Shown piece by piece: positions 16,648-26,724 of a DNA stretch of 64,000 nucleotides. Position 1 is the stretch's first letter, and every line of letters begins with the position of its first letter. Under the pieces are notes generated by a model that saw only the letters and a list, made by a program, of their open reading frames with translations, did no database searches and had not been told where the DNA came from. A program made the position numbers and the translations under genes. This DNA is from Thiomicrorhabdus indica (lineage in GTDB: Bacteria > Pseudomonadota > Gammaproteobacteria > Thiomicrospirales > Thiomicrospiraceae), in assembly GCF_004293625.1 (NCBI RefSeq), contig NZ_CP033040.1, forward strand, positions 1,984,001-2,048,000, read 5' to 3'.

Positions 16648-18990
16648 TTAGGCATTAGATCGAGGTGCTCGCGGTTTACCACGTTTTTTTCCACGGTAAT
16701 AACGTTTTTTACGCGGCTTGCGCTTTGTCTCTGACTCATCCGAATCTGCTTCAGAATTATCATCTAAGGCCTCTCCATTATCGGTTTCAACATGCGGAGT
16801 TAAGCTCTCAATAAAGCGTAAATCGACTTTTCGTTCATCCAGATTGACTTGTGCAATTTGAACTTTCAAACGATCACCCAAACGATAAACCTTACCTGTA
16901 CGCTCACCTTTCAAGCAGTGACGAGCATTATCGTAATGGAAATAATCTTCACCTAGCTCAGTGATATGAACCAAACCTTCCACATACAACGGATCGATTT
17001 CAACAAACAAACCAAAGTTTGTCGCAGCACTAACAACCGCTTCATATTCTTCACCCAAGCGGTGCGATAAGAACTCACACTTCAAGAAAGTGACGGCATC
17101 ACGGGTAGCCTCATCTGCTCGACGTTCCGTAGCAGAACAATGCTGCCCCATAACATCCATTTTGGCTTCATCGTACATAAACGGTTTGTCGTCAGATTTT
17201 TCCCAAACATAACGAATCGCGCGATGAACCAAAAGATCCGGATAACGACGAATTGGAGAGGTAAAGTGCGTGTAGTTTTCGTAGTTTAGACCAAAGTGCC
17301 CTTTGTTGTCAGACTGATAAACCGCTTGATTCATTGAGCGCAACAATACTGTTTGTACCAGATGCTCATAAGGCTGGCCGGCTACTTTCTCTGCAACCTC
17401 GGCAAAGTCATGCGCGGTTGGCTCATCACCACCATTTAAGGTCAATCCAAAGTCACCTAAGAAAGTACGCAAGTTTTTCAACTTCTCTTCCATTGGGGAC
17501 TCATGGACACGATAAACAATCGGTACTTTATGCCATTTCAGGAAACGCGCAGTGGCAACGTTGGCCAACAACATGCACTCTTCAATTAATTTGTGCGCAT
17601 CATTACGAACCACCGGAACAATCTCTTCGATTTTGCGCTCATTATCAAACACTATACGCGTCTCAGTGGTTTCAAATTCCAGTGCTCCACGCTCAGAACG
17701 AGCTTTTTTCAGAATCTGATACAACTCATTAAGCGCCTCAATATTTTCCAATTGCTCGGCAAATTGCTCACGATATTCACTCTCAGGGTTGTGAATTAAA
17801 TCATTCACCTGTGAATAGGTCATGCGCGCTTTTGAATTCATGACCGCTTGGTAGAATTGAGTACGTTCAATTTTCCCTTCGGGATCAATGGCGATATCTG
17901 CAACCATACATAAACGGTCAACATGCGGATTTAACGAACACAAACCATCGGAGAGCTTTGATGGCAACATTGGAACCACACGTTGAGGGAAATAGACTGA
18001 ATTCCCACGCTGGTAGGCTTCCTTATCAAGTTCTGTTCCAGGTTTGACATAATGAGATACATCGGCAATCGCAACCACCAACTTCCAACCTTTTTTACGA
18101 CGTTTGGCAAACACCGCATCGTCAAAGTCTTTCGTGTCGGCACCATCAATCGTGACCAATTGCATCGCACGTAAATCTTTACGACCTTCCAAGTCAGCTT
18201 CAGTGACTTCATCACCAATCTTGGCCAATTCCGCCTCTAACTCCGGCGACCATTCATTTGGAATGCCATAGGCATGAATTGCTGAATCAATCTCCATTCC
18301 AGGGGCCATGTAATCCCCCATCACTTTGATGATTTTTCCAATAGGTCCGGAACGCTTGGTCGGCTGATGCAAAACTTCAACCAAAACAACCTGACCTTCG
18401 TTCGCATCCATCAAACCATCTTGAGGGATAAAAACATCTTGGCTGATTCGATTATTATCTGGACGTACCCAAGCCAAACCATCCTCATGGTTTAAACGTC
18501 CCAAAATCTCCTTGGTGCAATGCTCTGACACTTCAACAATTGCGCCTTCAAGGCGACCACGTCGATCTTCTCCGATAACCGATGCAATGACCTTGTCGCC
18601 ATGCAAAATTTTATGCATCTCTTTTTCAGACAAGAATAAATCTTTGCCACCTTCATCTGGCACCAAAAAACCGAAACCATCAGGGTGCCCCATGACGGTT
18701 CCTTTAATCAAATCCATTTTCTTCAAAATGCCAAATGCTCCTCGACGATTACGAATCAATTGCCCATCACGAACCATTGCCTTTAAACGACGTGATAAAG
18801 CTTCAAAACGCTCTTCATCGTCTTCATCCACATTAACGACTTTGGCAACTTCAAAAAGACGAAGCGGTTTTGATTCTGCTTCAAGGGATTCCAAGATAAA
18901 TTCTCGGCTAGGGATAGGATTATCGTATTTTTCCGCTTCGCGTTTTGCATGCGGATCATCTGCTAATTCTTGAGGATCTTGTTGATCCAT
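16648..18990 (-). CDS. rnr: ribonuclease R
   Basis: This is a 3'-5' exoribonuclease of the RNB family, about 780 residues. An N-terminal winged-helix and cold-shock region (to about 230) precedes the RNB catalytic domain. The aspartate cluster DGADTKDFDDAVFA lies in that domain. An S1 domain follows (about 620-705) and the lysine/arginine-rich tail is typical of RNase R. It degrades structured RNA and takes part in RNA quality control. I prefer the ATG at 18990; an in-frame GTG six codons upstream is also possible and neither has a strong ribosome site. Confidence 0.93.
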   Translation of the reverse strand: MDQQDPQELADDPHAKREAEKYDNPIPSREFILESLEAESKPLRLFEVAKVVNVDEDDEERFEALSRRLKAMVRDGQLIRNRRGAFGILKKMDLIKGTVMGHPDGFGFLVPDEGGKDLFLSEKEMHKILHGDKVIASVIGEDRRGRLEGAIVEVSEHCTKEILGRLNHEDGLAWVRPDNNRISQDVFIPQDGLMDANEGQVVLVEVLHQPTKRSGPIGKIIKVMGDYMAPGMEIDSAIHAYGIPNEWSPELEAELAKIGDEVTEADLEGRKDLRAMQLVTIDGADTKDFDDAVFAKRRKKGWKLVVAIADVSHYVKPGTELDKEAYQRGNSVYFPQRVVPMLPSKLSDGLCSLNPHVDRLCMVADIAIDPEGKIERTQFYQAVMNSKARMTYSQVNDLIHNPESEYREQFAEQLENIEALNELYQILKKARSERGALEFETTETRIVFDNERKIEEIVPVVRNDAHKLIEECMLLANVATARFLKWHKVPIVYRVHESPMEEKLKNLRTFLGDFGLTLNGGDEPTAHDFAEVAEKVAGQPYEHLVQTVLLRSMNQAVYQSDNKGHFGLNYENYTHFTSPIRRYPDLLVHRAIRYVWEKSDDKPFMYDEAKMDVMGQHCSATERRADEATRDAVTFLKCEFLSHRLGEEYEAVVSAATNFGLFVEIDPLYVEGLVHITELGEDYFHYDNARHCLKGERTGKVYRLGDRLKVQIAQVNLDERKVDLRFIESLTPHVETDNGEALDDNSEADSDESETKRKPRKKRYYRGKKRGKPRAPRSNA

Positions 18991-19192
18991 TACTTTTTCT
19001 TCAGTCACTCGATACCATCTAATTTTTTACTAAAACTGAAATCGCTTTACATTTCTCACTCTAGATACCAATCCAAAATCGCTTTAAAATTTCCACCAAA
19101 GCATTTTCATTGGTATTTTTCAATTCCACAACGCGCGATTTCAGTGCGTGGGTTTGAAATCGCGAGCCATTATAGCAAAGACTTTCAAGACT

Positions 19193-20611
19193 TTAGGTTA
19201 ATCGTGTCAACTCGGCTGTAATCCCCATTTCTTCATCACTATAAACCTCTTTGGCTAAGTTTCGAAGTGCAGACTGCAGCGCCTCTTCCATAACAGGGTG
19301 GTAGAAAGGCAAACGTAAAATCTCCATAACGGTCATTTTTTGCTGAATCACCCAAGCCAGCATATGCGCTAAGTGTTCCGCATCTGCCATAAACAGCTCA
19401 GCACCGAGCAACTGCTTAGTCTCTTTATTCGCGGCCAAAACCAATGTTCCACGATCGGTACCATTCACGATCGCACGGCCATTATTGCGCTCTAAATGAA
19501 AAACGGCTTTTGCTGTCGTTGCCTCATCACATTCGGACATTCGCGCACCCACCAGACCAATTTGCGGATCGGTAAACGCCACTCCGAGTGCCGTCTTACG
19601 TTCAAAACGTGAAATTTCTGGAAAGTTCATGGCATTGTATACCGCCATTCGCCCCTCATCTCCAGCTTCATGCAAAATTTGACGATAGCCATTCAAATCA
19701 CCGGCAATAAAAATAGGCTTGTCTGAAATTTGTGCCGAATGCACATCAAATGTCGGCATCCCTCTTTCGTCAACCGAAATACCACCGGCCGGTAAATCTA
19801 GACTCGCTAAATTAGGACGGCGACCTAAAGAAGCCAAAACAGCATCGACGACAATCTCTTTGTCCCCTGCCTTAATTAAGACTTCGTTCTCATTCTCAGG
19901 ATTCGGCATCACTTGCGCGGCAACACCCAAATGCAAATCCATTTCTGCGCCAAACAAAGCCTTGGCTTTTTCAATCGCTTCTGGAGAGCTCAAAGCACCG
20001 ACCGTTTCAAGCATTTCGATGCCTGTCACTTCACAACCTAGTCGAGCCATTGACTGACCTAACTCTAAGCCAATAACCCCCAAACCAATCACTGCGATTC
20101 GCTTTGGCAGAGTTTCAAGCTCAAAAATCTCATCACTCGTCAGCAGTTTTTCACCAATGGATTTCCAAGGTGCAGGAATCACTGGCGAAGAACCGGTTGC
20201 CAAGATAATACGTTCCGCTTGAATTTGCTCACCATTGACTTCTAAAATCATTTCTCCGACAAATTTTGCATAGCCATCAATTCGCTTGTCACCTAAGTTT
20301 TCGGTAGTTGATCCAATAATACCTCCAGTAAAACGGTCACGGAAACCACGAACACGGGTCATTACACTTGAAACATCAACACTCAAACTTTGTGCACCAT
20401 TAATACCAATATCTGCAAAATGTTTTGCTTCATGATAGTGATTTGCACTGTGAATCATCGCTTTAGAGGGCATACAGCCTACTCGCGCGCACGTTGTTCC
20501 GTAGTGCCCTCCATTGATAATCACAAAATCATCCGTGTGCTTTCGAATTTCACCTAACGCTGTTAGCCCTGAAGTACCCGCCCCTACAATGGCGTATTTC
20601 ACTTTTCTCAT
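19193..20611 (-). CDS. dihydrolipoyl dehydrogenase-like flavoprotein disulfide reductase
   Basis: The protein of about 472 residues is a class I pyridine nucleotide-disulfide oxidoreductase. It has an N-terminal FAD motif (GAGTSG), the redox-active pair C41-x4-C46 in CARVGC, and an NAD-binding motif (GLGVIGLELG). The C-terminal His-Glu pair (HPVMEE) completes the active site. These features fit lipoamide dehydrogenase, but the sequence is a divergent type and stands apart from any 2-oxoacid dehydrogenase genes. A related reductase role is possible. The ATG at 20611 is preferred over an upstream TTG. It diverges from the MltF-like gene. Confidence 0.8.
   Translation of the reverse strand: MRKVKYAIVGAGTSGLTALGEIRKHTDDFVIINGGHYGTTCARVGCMPSKAMIHSANHYHEAKHFADIGINGAQSLSVDVSSVMTRVRGFRDRFTGGIIGSTTENLGDKRIDGYAKFVGEMILEVNGEQIQAERIILATGSSPVIPAPWKSIGEKLLTSDEIFELETLPKRIAVIGLGVIGLELGQSMARLGCEVTGIEMLETVGALSSPEAIEKAKALFGAEMDLHLGVAAQVMPNPENENEVLIKAGDKEIVVDAVLASLGRRPNLASLDLPAGGISVDERGMPTFDVHSAQISDKPIFIAGDLNGYRQILHEAGDEGRMAVYNAMNFPEISRFERKTALGVAFTDPQIGLVGARMSECDEATTAKAVFHLERNNGRAIVNGTDRGTLVLAANKETKQLLGAELFMADAEHLAHMLAWVIQQKMTVMEILRLPFYHPVMEEALQSALRNLAKEVYSDEEMGITAELTRLT
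19784..19793. repeat. ACCGGCCGGT palindrome inside the lipoamide-dehydrogenase-like gene
   Basis: Exact copy; on the coding strand it encodes Leu-Pro-Ala-Gly-Gly in a loop of the NAD domain region. Confidence 0.9.
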
Positions 20612-20756
20612 AACCTGTTCCAACCTTTTTGAACTTTTTCCTAAGGAATATTACCCATAAACTCTATCCATTTTCAGTAAATAGACAGCATTTGCAAGCG
20701 CAATTGCTTCAACTTTTTGCTATAAATACTAAACCTTAGGCTTGGACGCTAAATGA

Positions 20757-22424
20757 ATGTTAAAAATTTCCTTGAAAAACTTTCTGACTGCCGGTTTCTC
20801 GTTGTTGATTTTAATGGCGTTATTCAGCACAAATCTTTCTGCCCAAACCTCGCAAAGCCAGTCAATAGATAATCGTATCAACCAAACATTCATTGGTGAC
20901 CTCCCCGAAATTCGAGAACGCAGAATCCTTCGTGTACTTGTCAGCTACAATCGAACCAATTTTTTCCACACAGATAAAGGTGAACGAGGTCTTGAACATG
21001 ATTTAATGATTGAGTACGAACGTTACTTAAATCGAGGACCTAGAAAAGAGCGCTATAAAACCCATATCGTTTTTCTGACAAAACCGTTTAACCAATTGCT
21101 TGAATCGCTTGTCAATGGTGAAGGCGATATTATCGCCTCAGGCTTTAGCATTACACCTGAGCGCAAAGCCTTAGTCGACTTTACCGATCCATATATTAAC
21201 AATGTCAATGAAATTCTGATTTCACATAAAAACGCACCTGCGATTGAACGTTTCGAACAATTAGCTGGTCGAAAAATAGTGGTTGTTGCCAACAGTAGCT
21301 ATGTGATTAATTTGCAACGTATCAATCTTGCATTAGGTGGACTAGGTCTTGAACCCTTAGAAATTATTCATGCCGACGAACTCTTGGAAGCAGAAGATAT
21401 TTTAGAAATGGTCAATGCCGGTTTATTTGACTTCACAGTGGTTGATAACCACATCGCCAAGATTTACCAAAAAGTATTCCACAATCTCTATTTACATGAA
21501 AACTTTATCCTAAACAACGGAGGAAAAATTGCTTGGGCAATCAATAAGAACCTCCCCAAACTCAAAGCTTCACTCAACCACTTCATTGAAAATTATGCAC
21601 GTCCTGGGCGATTTCTAGGCAACAGCGTTTATCGTAAATACTTTGAGAACCCATTCTGGATCCAACATCCATTAGATTTTACAGCTTTAGACAAAACGCC
21701 CTGTTTGCATTATTACTTTGAAAAGTACGCTGAGTTCTATGATTTCGATTGGTATTTAATTGCCGCTCAAGCCTATAAAGAATCTAAATTCAATCAAAAA
21801 CTCGTGAGCAAGCGTGGTGCTTATGGTGTGATGCAGATTAAACCGAGCACAGCCAAATCCAAACATGTCAAAATCAACAACATCAAAACCAACATGGAAA
21901 ACAATATCCATGCAGGGGTTCGCTATCTCGCCTTTTTACACGACCATTATTTTGACAAACCGCAATACTCGGAAGAAGACAAAATCAACTTTTCTTTGGC
22001 CGCCTATAATGCCGGTCCGGGACGGATTCGACAACTCCAACGAATCGCTGAGCGCAAAGGGCTTGATCCCAACAAATGGTTTTACAATGTTGAAGTGATT
22101 GCTCGTAATCAAATTGGTCATGAAACCGTGAATTATGTCACCGTGATTCAAAAAACCATGGAAGCCTTAAAACTGGCTACTAAATTAGCGGAAGAAAAAC
22201 GTTTGTTAAAAGAGAAACAATTCGACGAACTCAGTCGTGACTTAATCGATGAAGACTCAGTGATTGAACCAGAATTAATCGATACGCCAAAAGAAAGTTC
22301 ACAAAAAACTCTTCAAGGATTTGAATTACTTGATTCAGACAAAACATCAAGCAACACTCAGCAAAACGCCATGCCTGAAACCAAGAAAAAAATAGTGACA
22401 CCGAGAATGCCTAGCAGTCTTTAA
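20757..22424 (+). CDS. MltF-like membrane-bound lytic transglycosylase
   Basis: The 555-residue protein has a signal peptide (to about 29). A solute-binding-protein family 3 domain follows (about 55-280), then a C-terminal SLT transglycosylase domain (about 295-450). The catalytic glutamate is E342 in QAYKESKF, followed by GAYGVMQIKPSTA and AAYNAGPGRI. This is the MltF architecture: the sensor-like domain regulates a lytic enzyme that cleaves peptidoglycan glycan strands. No lipobox is seen, although E. coli MltF also lacks a standard one. The C-terminal 100 residues are charged and probably disordered. It is convergent with thiI. Confidence 0.85.
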   Translation: MLKISLKNFLTAGFSLLILMALFSTNLSAQTSQSQSIDNRINQTFIGDLPEIRERRILRVLVSYNRTNFFHTDKGERGLEHDLMIEYERYLNRGPRKERYKTHIVFLTKPFNQLLESLVNGEGDIIASGFSITPERKALVDFTDPYINNVNEILISHKNAPAIERFEQLAGRKIVVVANSSYVINLQRINLALGGLGLEPLEIIHADELLEAEDILEMVNAGLFDFTVVDNHIAKIYQKVFHNLYLHENFILNNGGKIAWAINKNLPKLKASLNHFIENYARPGRFLGNSVYRKYFENPFWIQHPLDFTALDKTPCLHYYFEKYAEFYDFDWYLIAAQAYKESKFNQKLVSKRGAYGVMQIKPSTAKSKHVKINNIKTNMENNIHAGVRYLAFLHDHYFDKPQYSEEDKINFSLAAYNAGPGRIRQLQRIAERKGLDPNKWFYNVEVIARNQIGHETVNYVTVIQKTMEALKLATKLAEEKRLLKEKQFDELSRDLIDEDSVIEPELIDTPKESSQKTLQGFELLDSDKTSSNTQQNAMPETKKKIVTPRMPSSL

Positions 22425-22455
22425 TTCAGCAGTTTTGCAGAATTAACAGTGTTTT

Positions 22456-23904
22456 TTAAACATTTACCGGCCGGTAAACTTTGATATTTTCATAGCCGGC
22501 ATCAATTAAATATTGTGCGTGCAATTGACTCATCACCCCTTTATCACAATACAAAACATAATTACCGGCCGGTAAGGTTTTAAACTTTTGATTCAATTCA
22601 AAAAACGGAATGGTTAAAGTTGTTCGCGATTCCAAGTTTAGAGGATTAGAAGCCACCTCTTCTGGACGACGAATATCAATCACCGTTTCATTCTTTAATT
22701 CAGTGACCACATCCACGGCTTGCGACTCATTCACATCGGCAATAATCTGATCGACATTAATGGTTTTTGCACTGGCAACCGCAGCATCCAAAACATCCAT
22801 ATTAAAGCGCGATTCTTCTCGATGCATGCGATCAAACGAAGCGTTTGTTACAGGGTTCTTGGAAATCACCCCACAATATTCGGGCATATTCTCAGCATAT
22901 TCACGCGTGCCAATTTGATCGGCAATCGCCATAATATCCGGCTTATCCATCACCGCTAACGGTCGAATTACTAGCTTTTGAGTACACTCATCAATAATAG
23001 CTAAATTACGTAATGTTTGGCTGCTGACTTGCGCCACACTTTCCCCTGTGACCAATGCATCAATTTCCATCTCGTCAGCAATTTTTTCAGAGGCCTTCAA
23101 CATCAGTCGCTTCAACATCACCCCCATGTAACTCTCATGAGAGGCATTAAAAATCTCAGCAACGACCCCTTCAAACGGCACCGAAATAAACTTAAAGCGA
23201 TGAGAAGCGCCAAAATTTGCCCAAAGATAGAGCGCCACTTGCTTCACACCAATCTCGTGTGCCGCGCCTCCCAAATTAAAAAACACAAAATGCGTTTTCA
23301 CACCGCGTTTCATCGTTAAGTAACTGGCAACAGTGGAATCAAAGCCACCTGACATTAAACTCAGAACCTCACCTTGGGAGCCCATTGGAAAACCACCCAA
23401 CCCTTTGACACGCTCACTCACCACGTTTAAGGTTTTATTGTGCAATTCCAATTCAACTTTAACTTCAGGATTTTTCAGACTGACACCAGCTGACTCTCCG
23501 TGCTCCCAAAGATGTCCGCCAACAAACTTTTCGATATCAAATGATGTAATGTTGTGGGTGCCACTTCTTTTGGCTCGCACCACAAAAGTTTTCCCCTTTA
23601 TTGCTGGCAAATTATGCTCAGCAACCTTGTCAGCAATTAGTTGCAGATCTTCCCCAGTTTCATAAGCTACGACTTCCAAAAACTGCTGAATTCCAGGTGT
23701 ATTTTGTAAGCGTTTTCTTACCGGCCGGTAGAATTTATCATCACAGTAAACTTCGATTTTATCGTGAAAACGCTTAATTTCGATGCTCTCATCAATACGT
23801 TTCAACAACCGAATAAGATTGTCCGATAACATCAGCATCATGCGTTTTTTTTCTTTACCGCCTTTGATCATGATTTCTGGAAAAAGTTTAATAATAAATT
23901 TCAT
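22456..23904 (-). CDS. thiI: tRNA 4-thiouridine synthase ThiI with rhodanese domain
   Basis: The 482-residue protein has an N-terminal ferredoxin-like/THUMP region (to about 170) and a PP-loop (SGGFDST at about 183-189) that adenylates tRNA. A C-terminal rhodanese domain carries C453 in YCDKGV, which takes the persulfide. C344 in PEYCGV matches the resolving cysteine of E. coli ThiI. It makes s4U8 in tRNA and can feed thiamine synthesis. Three ACCGGCCGGT copies lie within it, two of them in the rhodanese part, without breaking the frame. It needs IscS-type sulfur, as the DNA-sulfuration operon would too. Confidence 0.95.
   Translation of the reverse strand: MKFIIKLFPEIMIKGGKEKKRMMLMLSDNLIRLLKRIDESIEIKRFHDKIEVYCDDKFYRPVRKRLQNTPGIQQFLEVVAYETGEDLQLIADKVAEHNLPAIKGKTFVVRAKRSGTHNITSFDIEKFVGGHLWEHGESAGVSLKNPEVKVELELHNKTLNVVSERVKGLGGFPMGSQGEVLSLMSGGFDSTVASYLTMKRGVKTHFVFFNLGGAAHEIGVKQVALYLWANFGASHRFKFISVPFEGVVAEIFNASHESYMGVMLKRLMLKASEKIADEMEIDALVTGESVAQVSSQTLRNLAIIDECTQKLVIRPLAVMDKPDIMAIADQIGTREYAENMPEYCGVISKNPVTNASFDRMHREESRFNMDVLDAAVASAKTINVDQIIADVNESQAVDVVTELKNETVIDIRRPEEVASNPLNLESRTTLTIPFFELNQKFKTLPAGNYVLYCDKGVMSQLHAQYLIDAGYENIKVYRPVNV
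22466..22475. repeat. ACCGGCCGGT palindrome at the 3' end of thiI
   Basis: Exact copy only about 10 bases inside the thiI stop codon. With flanks it forms TTTACCGGCCGGTAAA. It encodes the Tyr-Arg-Pro-Val end of the protein and could also act in termination between convergent genes. Confidence 0.9.
22564..22573. repeat. ACCGGCCGGT palindrome in thiI rhodanese domain
   Basis: Exact copy 98 bases from the previous one, encoding Leu-Pro-Ala-Gly-Asn just before the active-site segment YCDKG. Confidence 0.9.
23720..23729. repeat. ACCGGCCGGT palindrome in the thiI N-terminal part
   Basis: Exact copy read as Tyr-Arg-Pro-Val-Arg on the coding strand, in the N-terminal domain. Confidence 0.9.
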
Positions 23905-24014
23905 AACGACTAAACCGACTTTAGAGATATTTTTACTAACCGGCTATTTTACATGGTCAAAGCCGACTTTAGGGACTATGATTGCCAACTATTCAAACAA
24001 GCTCGGGGAAACTT

Positions 24015-24887
24015 ATGCTTAGCTATCAACACGGCTTTCATGCTGGAAATTTTGCCGATGTGCTGAAGCACCTCGTCAGCGCGCAAATACTGCTCTACTT
24101 AACACAAAAAGATAAACCGTTTTTTTATCTGGATACACACTCAGGCTCCGGTGGATATAAACTGAATACTGAGCAAGCCCAAAAAACGGTGGAATACACG
24201 AATGGCATAGGCAAACTTTGGGCGTTTCAAAATCAGAACGAATTACCTGATAGCCTCAAAACCTATTTACAGCTCATTCACAACTTTCAGAGTGCTTCTG
24301 GAGTTGGAGGTACTGAACTCAACGCCTATCCAGGCTCGCCATGGTTTGCACAGCACATTTTAAGACAACAAGACAGAGCCAGTCTGTTTGAATTACACCC
24401 CACTGAATTTAAAAACCTCATTGCCAACACTCGACATCATCGTGGAGAGTGCAAGCGTATCAAGCTTTTTCAAGAGGATGGTTTTCAAGCCTGCTTGAGC
24501 CAACTTCCACCCAAAGAACGTCGTGGCTTTATTTTGATGGACCCTCCTTACGAAGTAAAAACTGATTACGACAAAGCGGTCAAGACCTTAATCAATGCAT
24601 ACAAAAAGTTTGCAACAGGCACCTACGCACTTTGGTATCCCGTGGTTGATCGCAATCGAATTAACCGAATGGAAAAACAGTTTATTGAGAGTGGCATTCA
24701 AAACATTCAACTTTTTGAATTTGGAATTGATGCAGATTCCACCAAAGGCATGCAAAGCGCGGGCATGATTGTCATCAATCCGCCTTGGACATTAATGCAA
24801 CAAATGAAATTGACTCTACCTTGGCTGAAACAGCATTTAGCGCCTGAAAACGGTCACTTTCGTCAATTACAGTTAGTGGATGAATAA
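24015..24887 (+). CDS. rlmJ: 23S rRNA (adenine-N6)-methyltransferase RlmJ
   Basis: The 290-residue product begins MLSYQHGFHAGNFADVLKH, the typical RlmJ N terminus. The ATG at 24015 has a GGGGAA ribosome site, so the longer upstream frame is not used. The catalytic motif DPPY lies at 176-179 and an AdoMet-binding segment (DTHSGSGGY) near residue 40. RlmJ methylates A2030 of 23S rRNA. It diverges from thiI and is followed by the fbp promoter. Confidence 0.93.
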   Translation: MLSYQHGFHAGNFADVLKHLVSAQILLYLTQKDKPFFYLDTHSGSGGYKLNTEQAQKTVEYTNGIGKLWAFQNQNELPDSLKTYLQLIHNFQSASGVGGTELNAYPGSPWFAQHILRQQDRASLFELHPTEFKNLIANTRHHRGECKRIKLFQEDGFQACLSQLPPKERRGFILMDPPYEVKTDYDKAVKTLINAYKKFATGTYALWYPVVDRNRINRMEKQFIESGIQNIQLFEFGIDADSTKGMQSAGMIVINPPWTLMQQMKLTLPWLKQHLAPENGHFRQLQLVDE

Positions 24888-24907
24888 CCACGTGATTTTC
24901 GAGTAAA

Positions 24908-24936
24908 TTGCACAGAGTCAACAAAACTGCTAATAT
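24908..24936 (+). promoter_or_regulatory. sigma-70-type promoter for fbp
   Basis: TTGCAC and TAATAT are separated by exactly 17 bases. Transcription would start near 24943, giving a short leader before the fbp ribosome site AAGAGAGA. Confidence 0.7.
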
Positions 24937-24976
24937 TGCGCAAATTTTTTTAAACCTAAATCAAGAGAGATTTTCA

Positions 24977-25948
24977 ATGAAAAGATTGGATCAAGTACTA
25001 AACGCTGAGAATATCCCAGCGGAACTGGAACTAGTTGTAAACGACGTTATCGTTGCTTGTAAAGATATCGCATTCAAACTACGTCAAGGTGACCTAGCTG
25101 GTATCTTAGGTGCAACTGAAGACGAAAACGTTCAAGGTGAAACACAAAAGAAACTTGACGTTATCTCTAACGACTTACTTAAAGACGTTCTAGTTTCTAA
25201 CCCATTCGTTCGTGGTGTTGGTTCTGAAGAAGAAGACTACACTATCGCTGCAAACGCTGACGGTAAATACCTAGTAACTTTCGATCCTTTAGACGGTTCT
25301 TCAAACATTGACGTTAACCTTTCTGTTGGTACTATTTTCTCTATCTTAGAAGCACAAGATAATACTCCGGGAGACAATCAAGAAGTTTTCCTACAAAATG
25401 GTCGTAAGCAAGTTGCTGCGGGTTACGTTCTTTACGGACCATCTGCGCTATTAGTTATGACAACTGGTAATGGCGTTAACATCTTCACACTTGATACAAC
25501 CGTTGGTGAATTCGTTCTAACGAAATCAGGTATCCAAATCCCTGAAGATACTGCAGAGTTCGCAATCAATATGTCTAACCAACGTTTCTGGGAACCAGAA
25601 ATGAAGCAGTACATCGATGACTGTCTACAAGGTGAAGAAGGTCCTCTTGGTAAGCGTTACAACATGCGTTGGGTTGCATCAATGGTTGCTGAAGTACACC
25701 GCATCCTTATGCGTGGTGGTATCTTCATGTACCCTTACGACAACCGTGACCCTTCAAAGGCCGGTAAACTGCGCCTAATGTACGAAGGTAACCCAATGTC
25801 TATGATCGTTGAACAAGCAGGTGGTGCTTCTTCAACAGGTCGCATGGACATCATGGATGTTCAACCTGAAGGTATCCATGACCGTGTACCAGTCGTTCTT
25901 GGTTCTAAGAACGAAGTGGCTAAGGTTGTTGCTTACCACAACAAATAA
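24977..25948 (+). CDS. fbp: fructose-1,6-bisphosphatase class I
   Basis: The 323-residue enzyme removes the 1-phosphate of fructose-1,6-bisphosphate in gluconeogenesis and, in autotrophs, the Calvin cycle. The metal and substrate signature DPLDGSSNIDVN is clear. The true start is the ATG at 24977 with an AAGAGAGA ribosome site. Codon use is noticeably more restricted than in neighbours (GGT, CGT, GTT, AAC), as in highly expressed genes. The strong promoter and terminator agree. This hints at a major central-carbon flux, but no Calvin-cycle gene adjoins it. Confidence 0.95.
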   Translation: MKRLDQVLNAENIPAELELVVNDVIVACKDIAFKLRQGDLAGILGATEDENVQGETQKKLDVISNDLLKDVLVSNPFVRGVGSEEEDYTIAANADGKYLVTFDPLDGSSNIDVNLSVGTIFSILEAQDNTPGDNQEVFLQNGRKQVAAGYVLYGPSALLVMTTGNGVNIFTLDTTVGEFVLTKSGIQIPEDTAEFAINMSNQRFWEPEMKQYIDDCLQGEEGPLGKRYNMRWVASMVAEVHRILMRGGIFMYPYDNRDPSKAGKLRLMYEGNPMSMIVEQAGGASSTGRMDIMDVQPEGIHDRVPVVLGSKNEVAKVVAYHNK

Positions 25949-25974
25949 TTTTAGGTTTTAGTACCTGATATTAG

Positions 25975-25998
25975 CACCCGCTTCAACGCGGGTGTTTT
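25975..25998 (+). terminator. terminator downstream of fbp
   Basis: CACCCGC and GCGGGTG form a 7-bp GC-rich stem around TTCAAC, followed by TTTTA. Confidence 0.85.
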
Positions 25999-26178
25999 AC
26001 GTTAAAATATTTAAAAAATTTAAAAACAACCAATTATCATAACGGCTCTGACGGCTTCTCAAATAATCAAACTCAAAATGGAAATGCGATTTTAACAAGT
26101 GTAAATAACCATTTTCCAACATAGAAATTGATAATTTAAAGGTCAACCAAGGCGTTATAAAAATAAAAGGAAATTACT

Positions 26179-26706
26179 ATGGGTTTTGCTGCTGTACCGG
26201 CCGGTAAAGATGTACCAAATGATGTAAATGTTATTATTGAAATTCCTGCATTTGCACCACCGATTAAATACGAAGTGGATAAAGACACTGACCTAGTTTG
26301 GGTTGATCGTCTACAAGGTTCAACACTTTCTTATCCTGCAAACTATGGTTACATCAACGACACACTTTCTGACGATGGTGATCCAGTGGACGTTTTAGTC
26401 GTCACTCCACACCCTCTAATGGTTGGCTCTGTCATTCGTTGTCGCCCAATCGGTATCTTCAAAATGACTGATGATGGTGGTCAAGACGCAAAAGTCATTG
26501 CAGTTCCTGTAGACAAACTGTCCCCCATTTACTCAAACATCGAAAAAGTTGAAGATATCCCGCTTCTAAAAGAACAAATCGAACACTTCTTTAGCCACTA
26601 CAAAGACCTAGAACCTGGCAAATGGGTTAAAGTTGATGGCTGGGGCGATGTTGAAGAAGCTCGCAAAGAAATACTAACGGGTGTTGAAACTTACAATAAA
26701 AAGTAA
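26179..26706 (+). CDS. ppa: inorganic pyrophosphatase, family I
   Basis: The 175-residue soluble enzyme hydrolyses pyrophosphate to phosphate and pulls biosynthetic reactions forward. The signature DGDPVD at 66-71 carries the metal-binding aspartates. It has an AAAGGAAA ribosome site. An ACCGGCCGGT palindrome lies almost at the start of the gene and encodes VPAGK (residues 6-10). Codon use is biased as in fbp. Two perfect hairpins follow the stop codon. Confidence 0.95.
   Translation: MGFAAVPAGKDVPNDVNVIIEIPAFAPPIKYEVDKDTDLVWVDRLQGSTLSYPANYGYINDTLSDDGDPVDVLVVTPHPLMVGSVIRCRPIGIFKMTDDGGQDAKVIAVPVDKLSPIYSNIEKVEDIPLLKEQIEHFFSHYKDLEPGKWVKVDGWGDVEEARKEILTGVETYNKK
26196..26205. repeat. ACCGGCCGGT palindrome near the ppa start
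   Basis: Exact copy 17 bases inside ppa, in frame, encoding Pro-Ala-Gly-Lys. A hairpin here would lie close to the ribosome site in the mRNA. Confidence 0.9.
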
Positions 26707-26724
26707 ATTTCAAATTCTTTTAGT

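Noticed and set aside
22466-22573. Closely placed palindromes as a CRISPR-like or IS end pair
   Set aside because: Both copies are in frame inside thiI and the sequence between them encodes the rhodanese domain.
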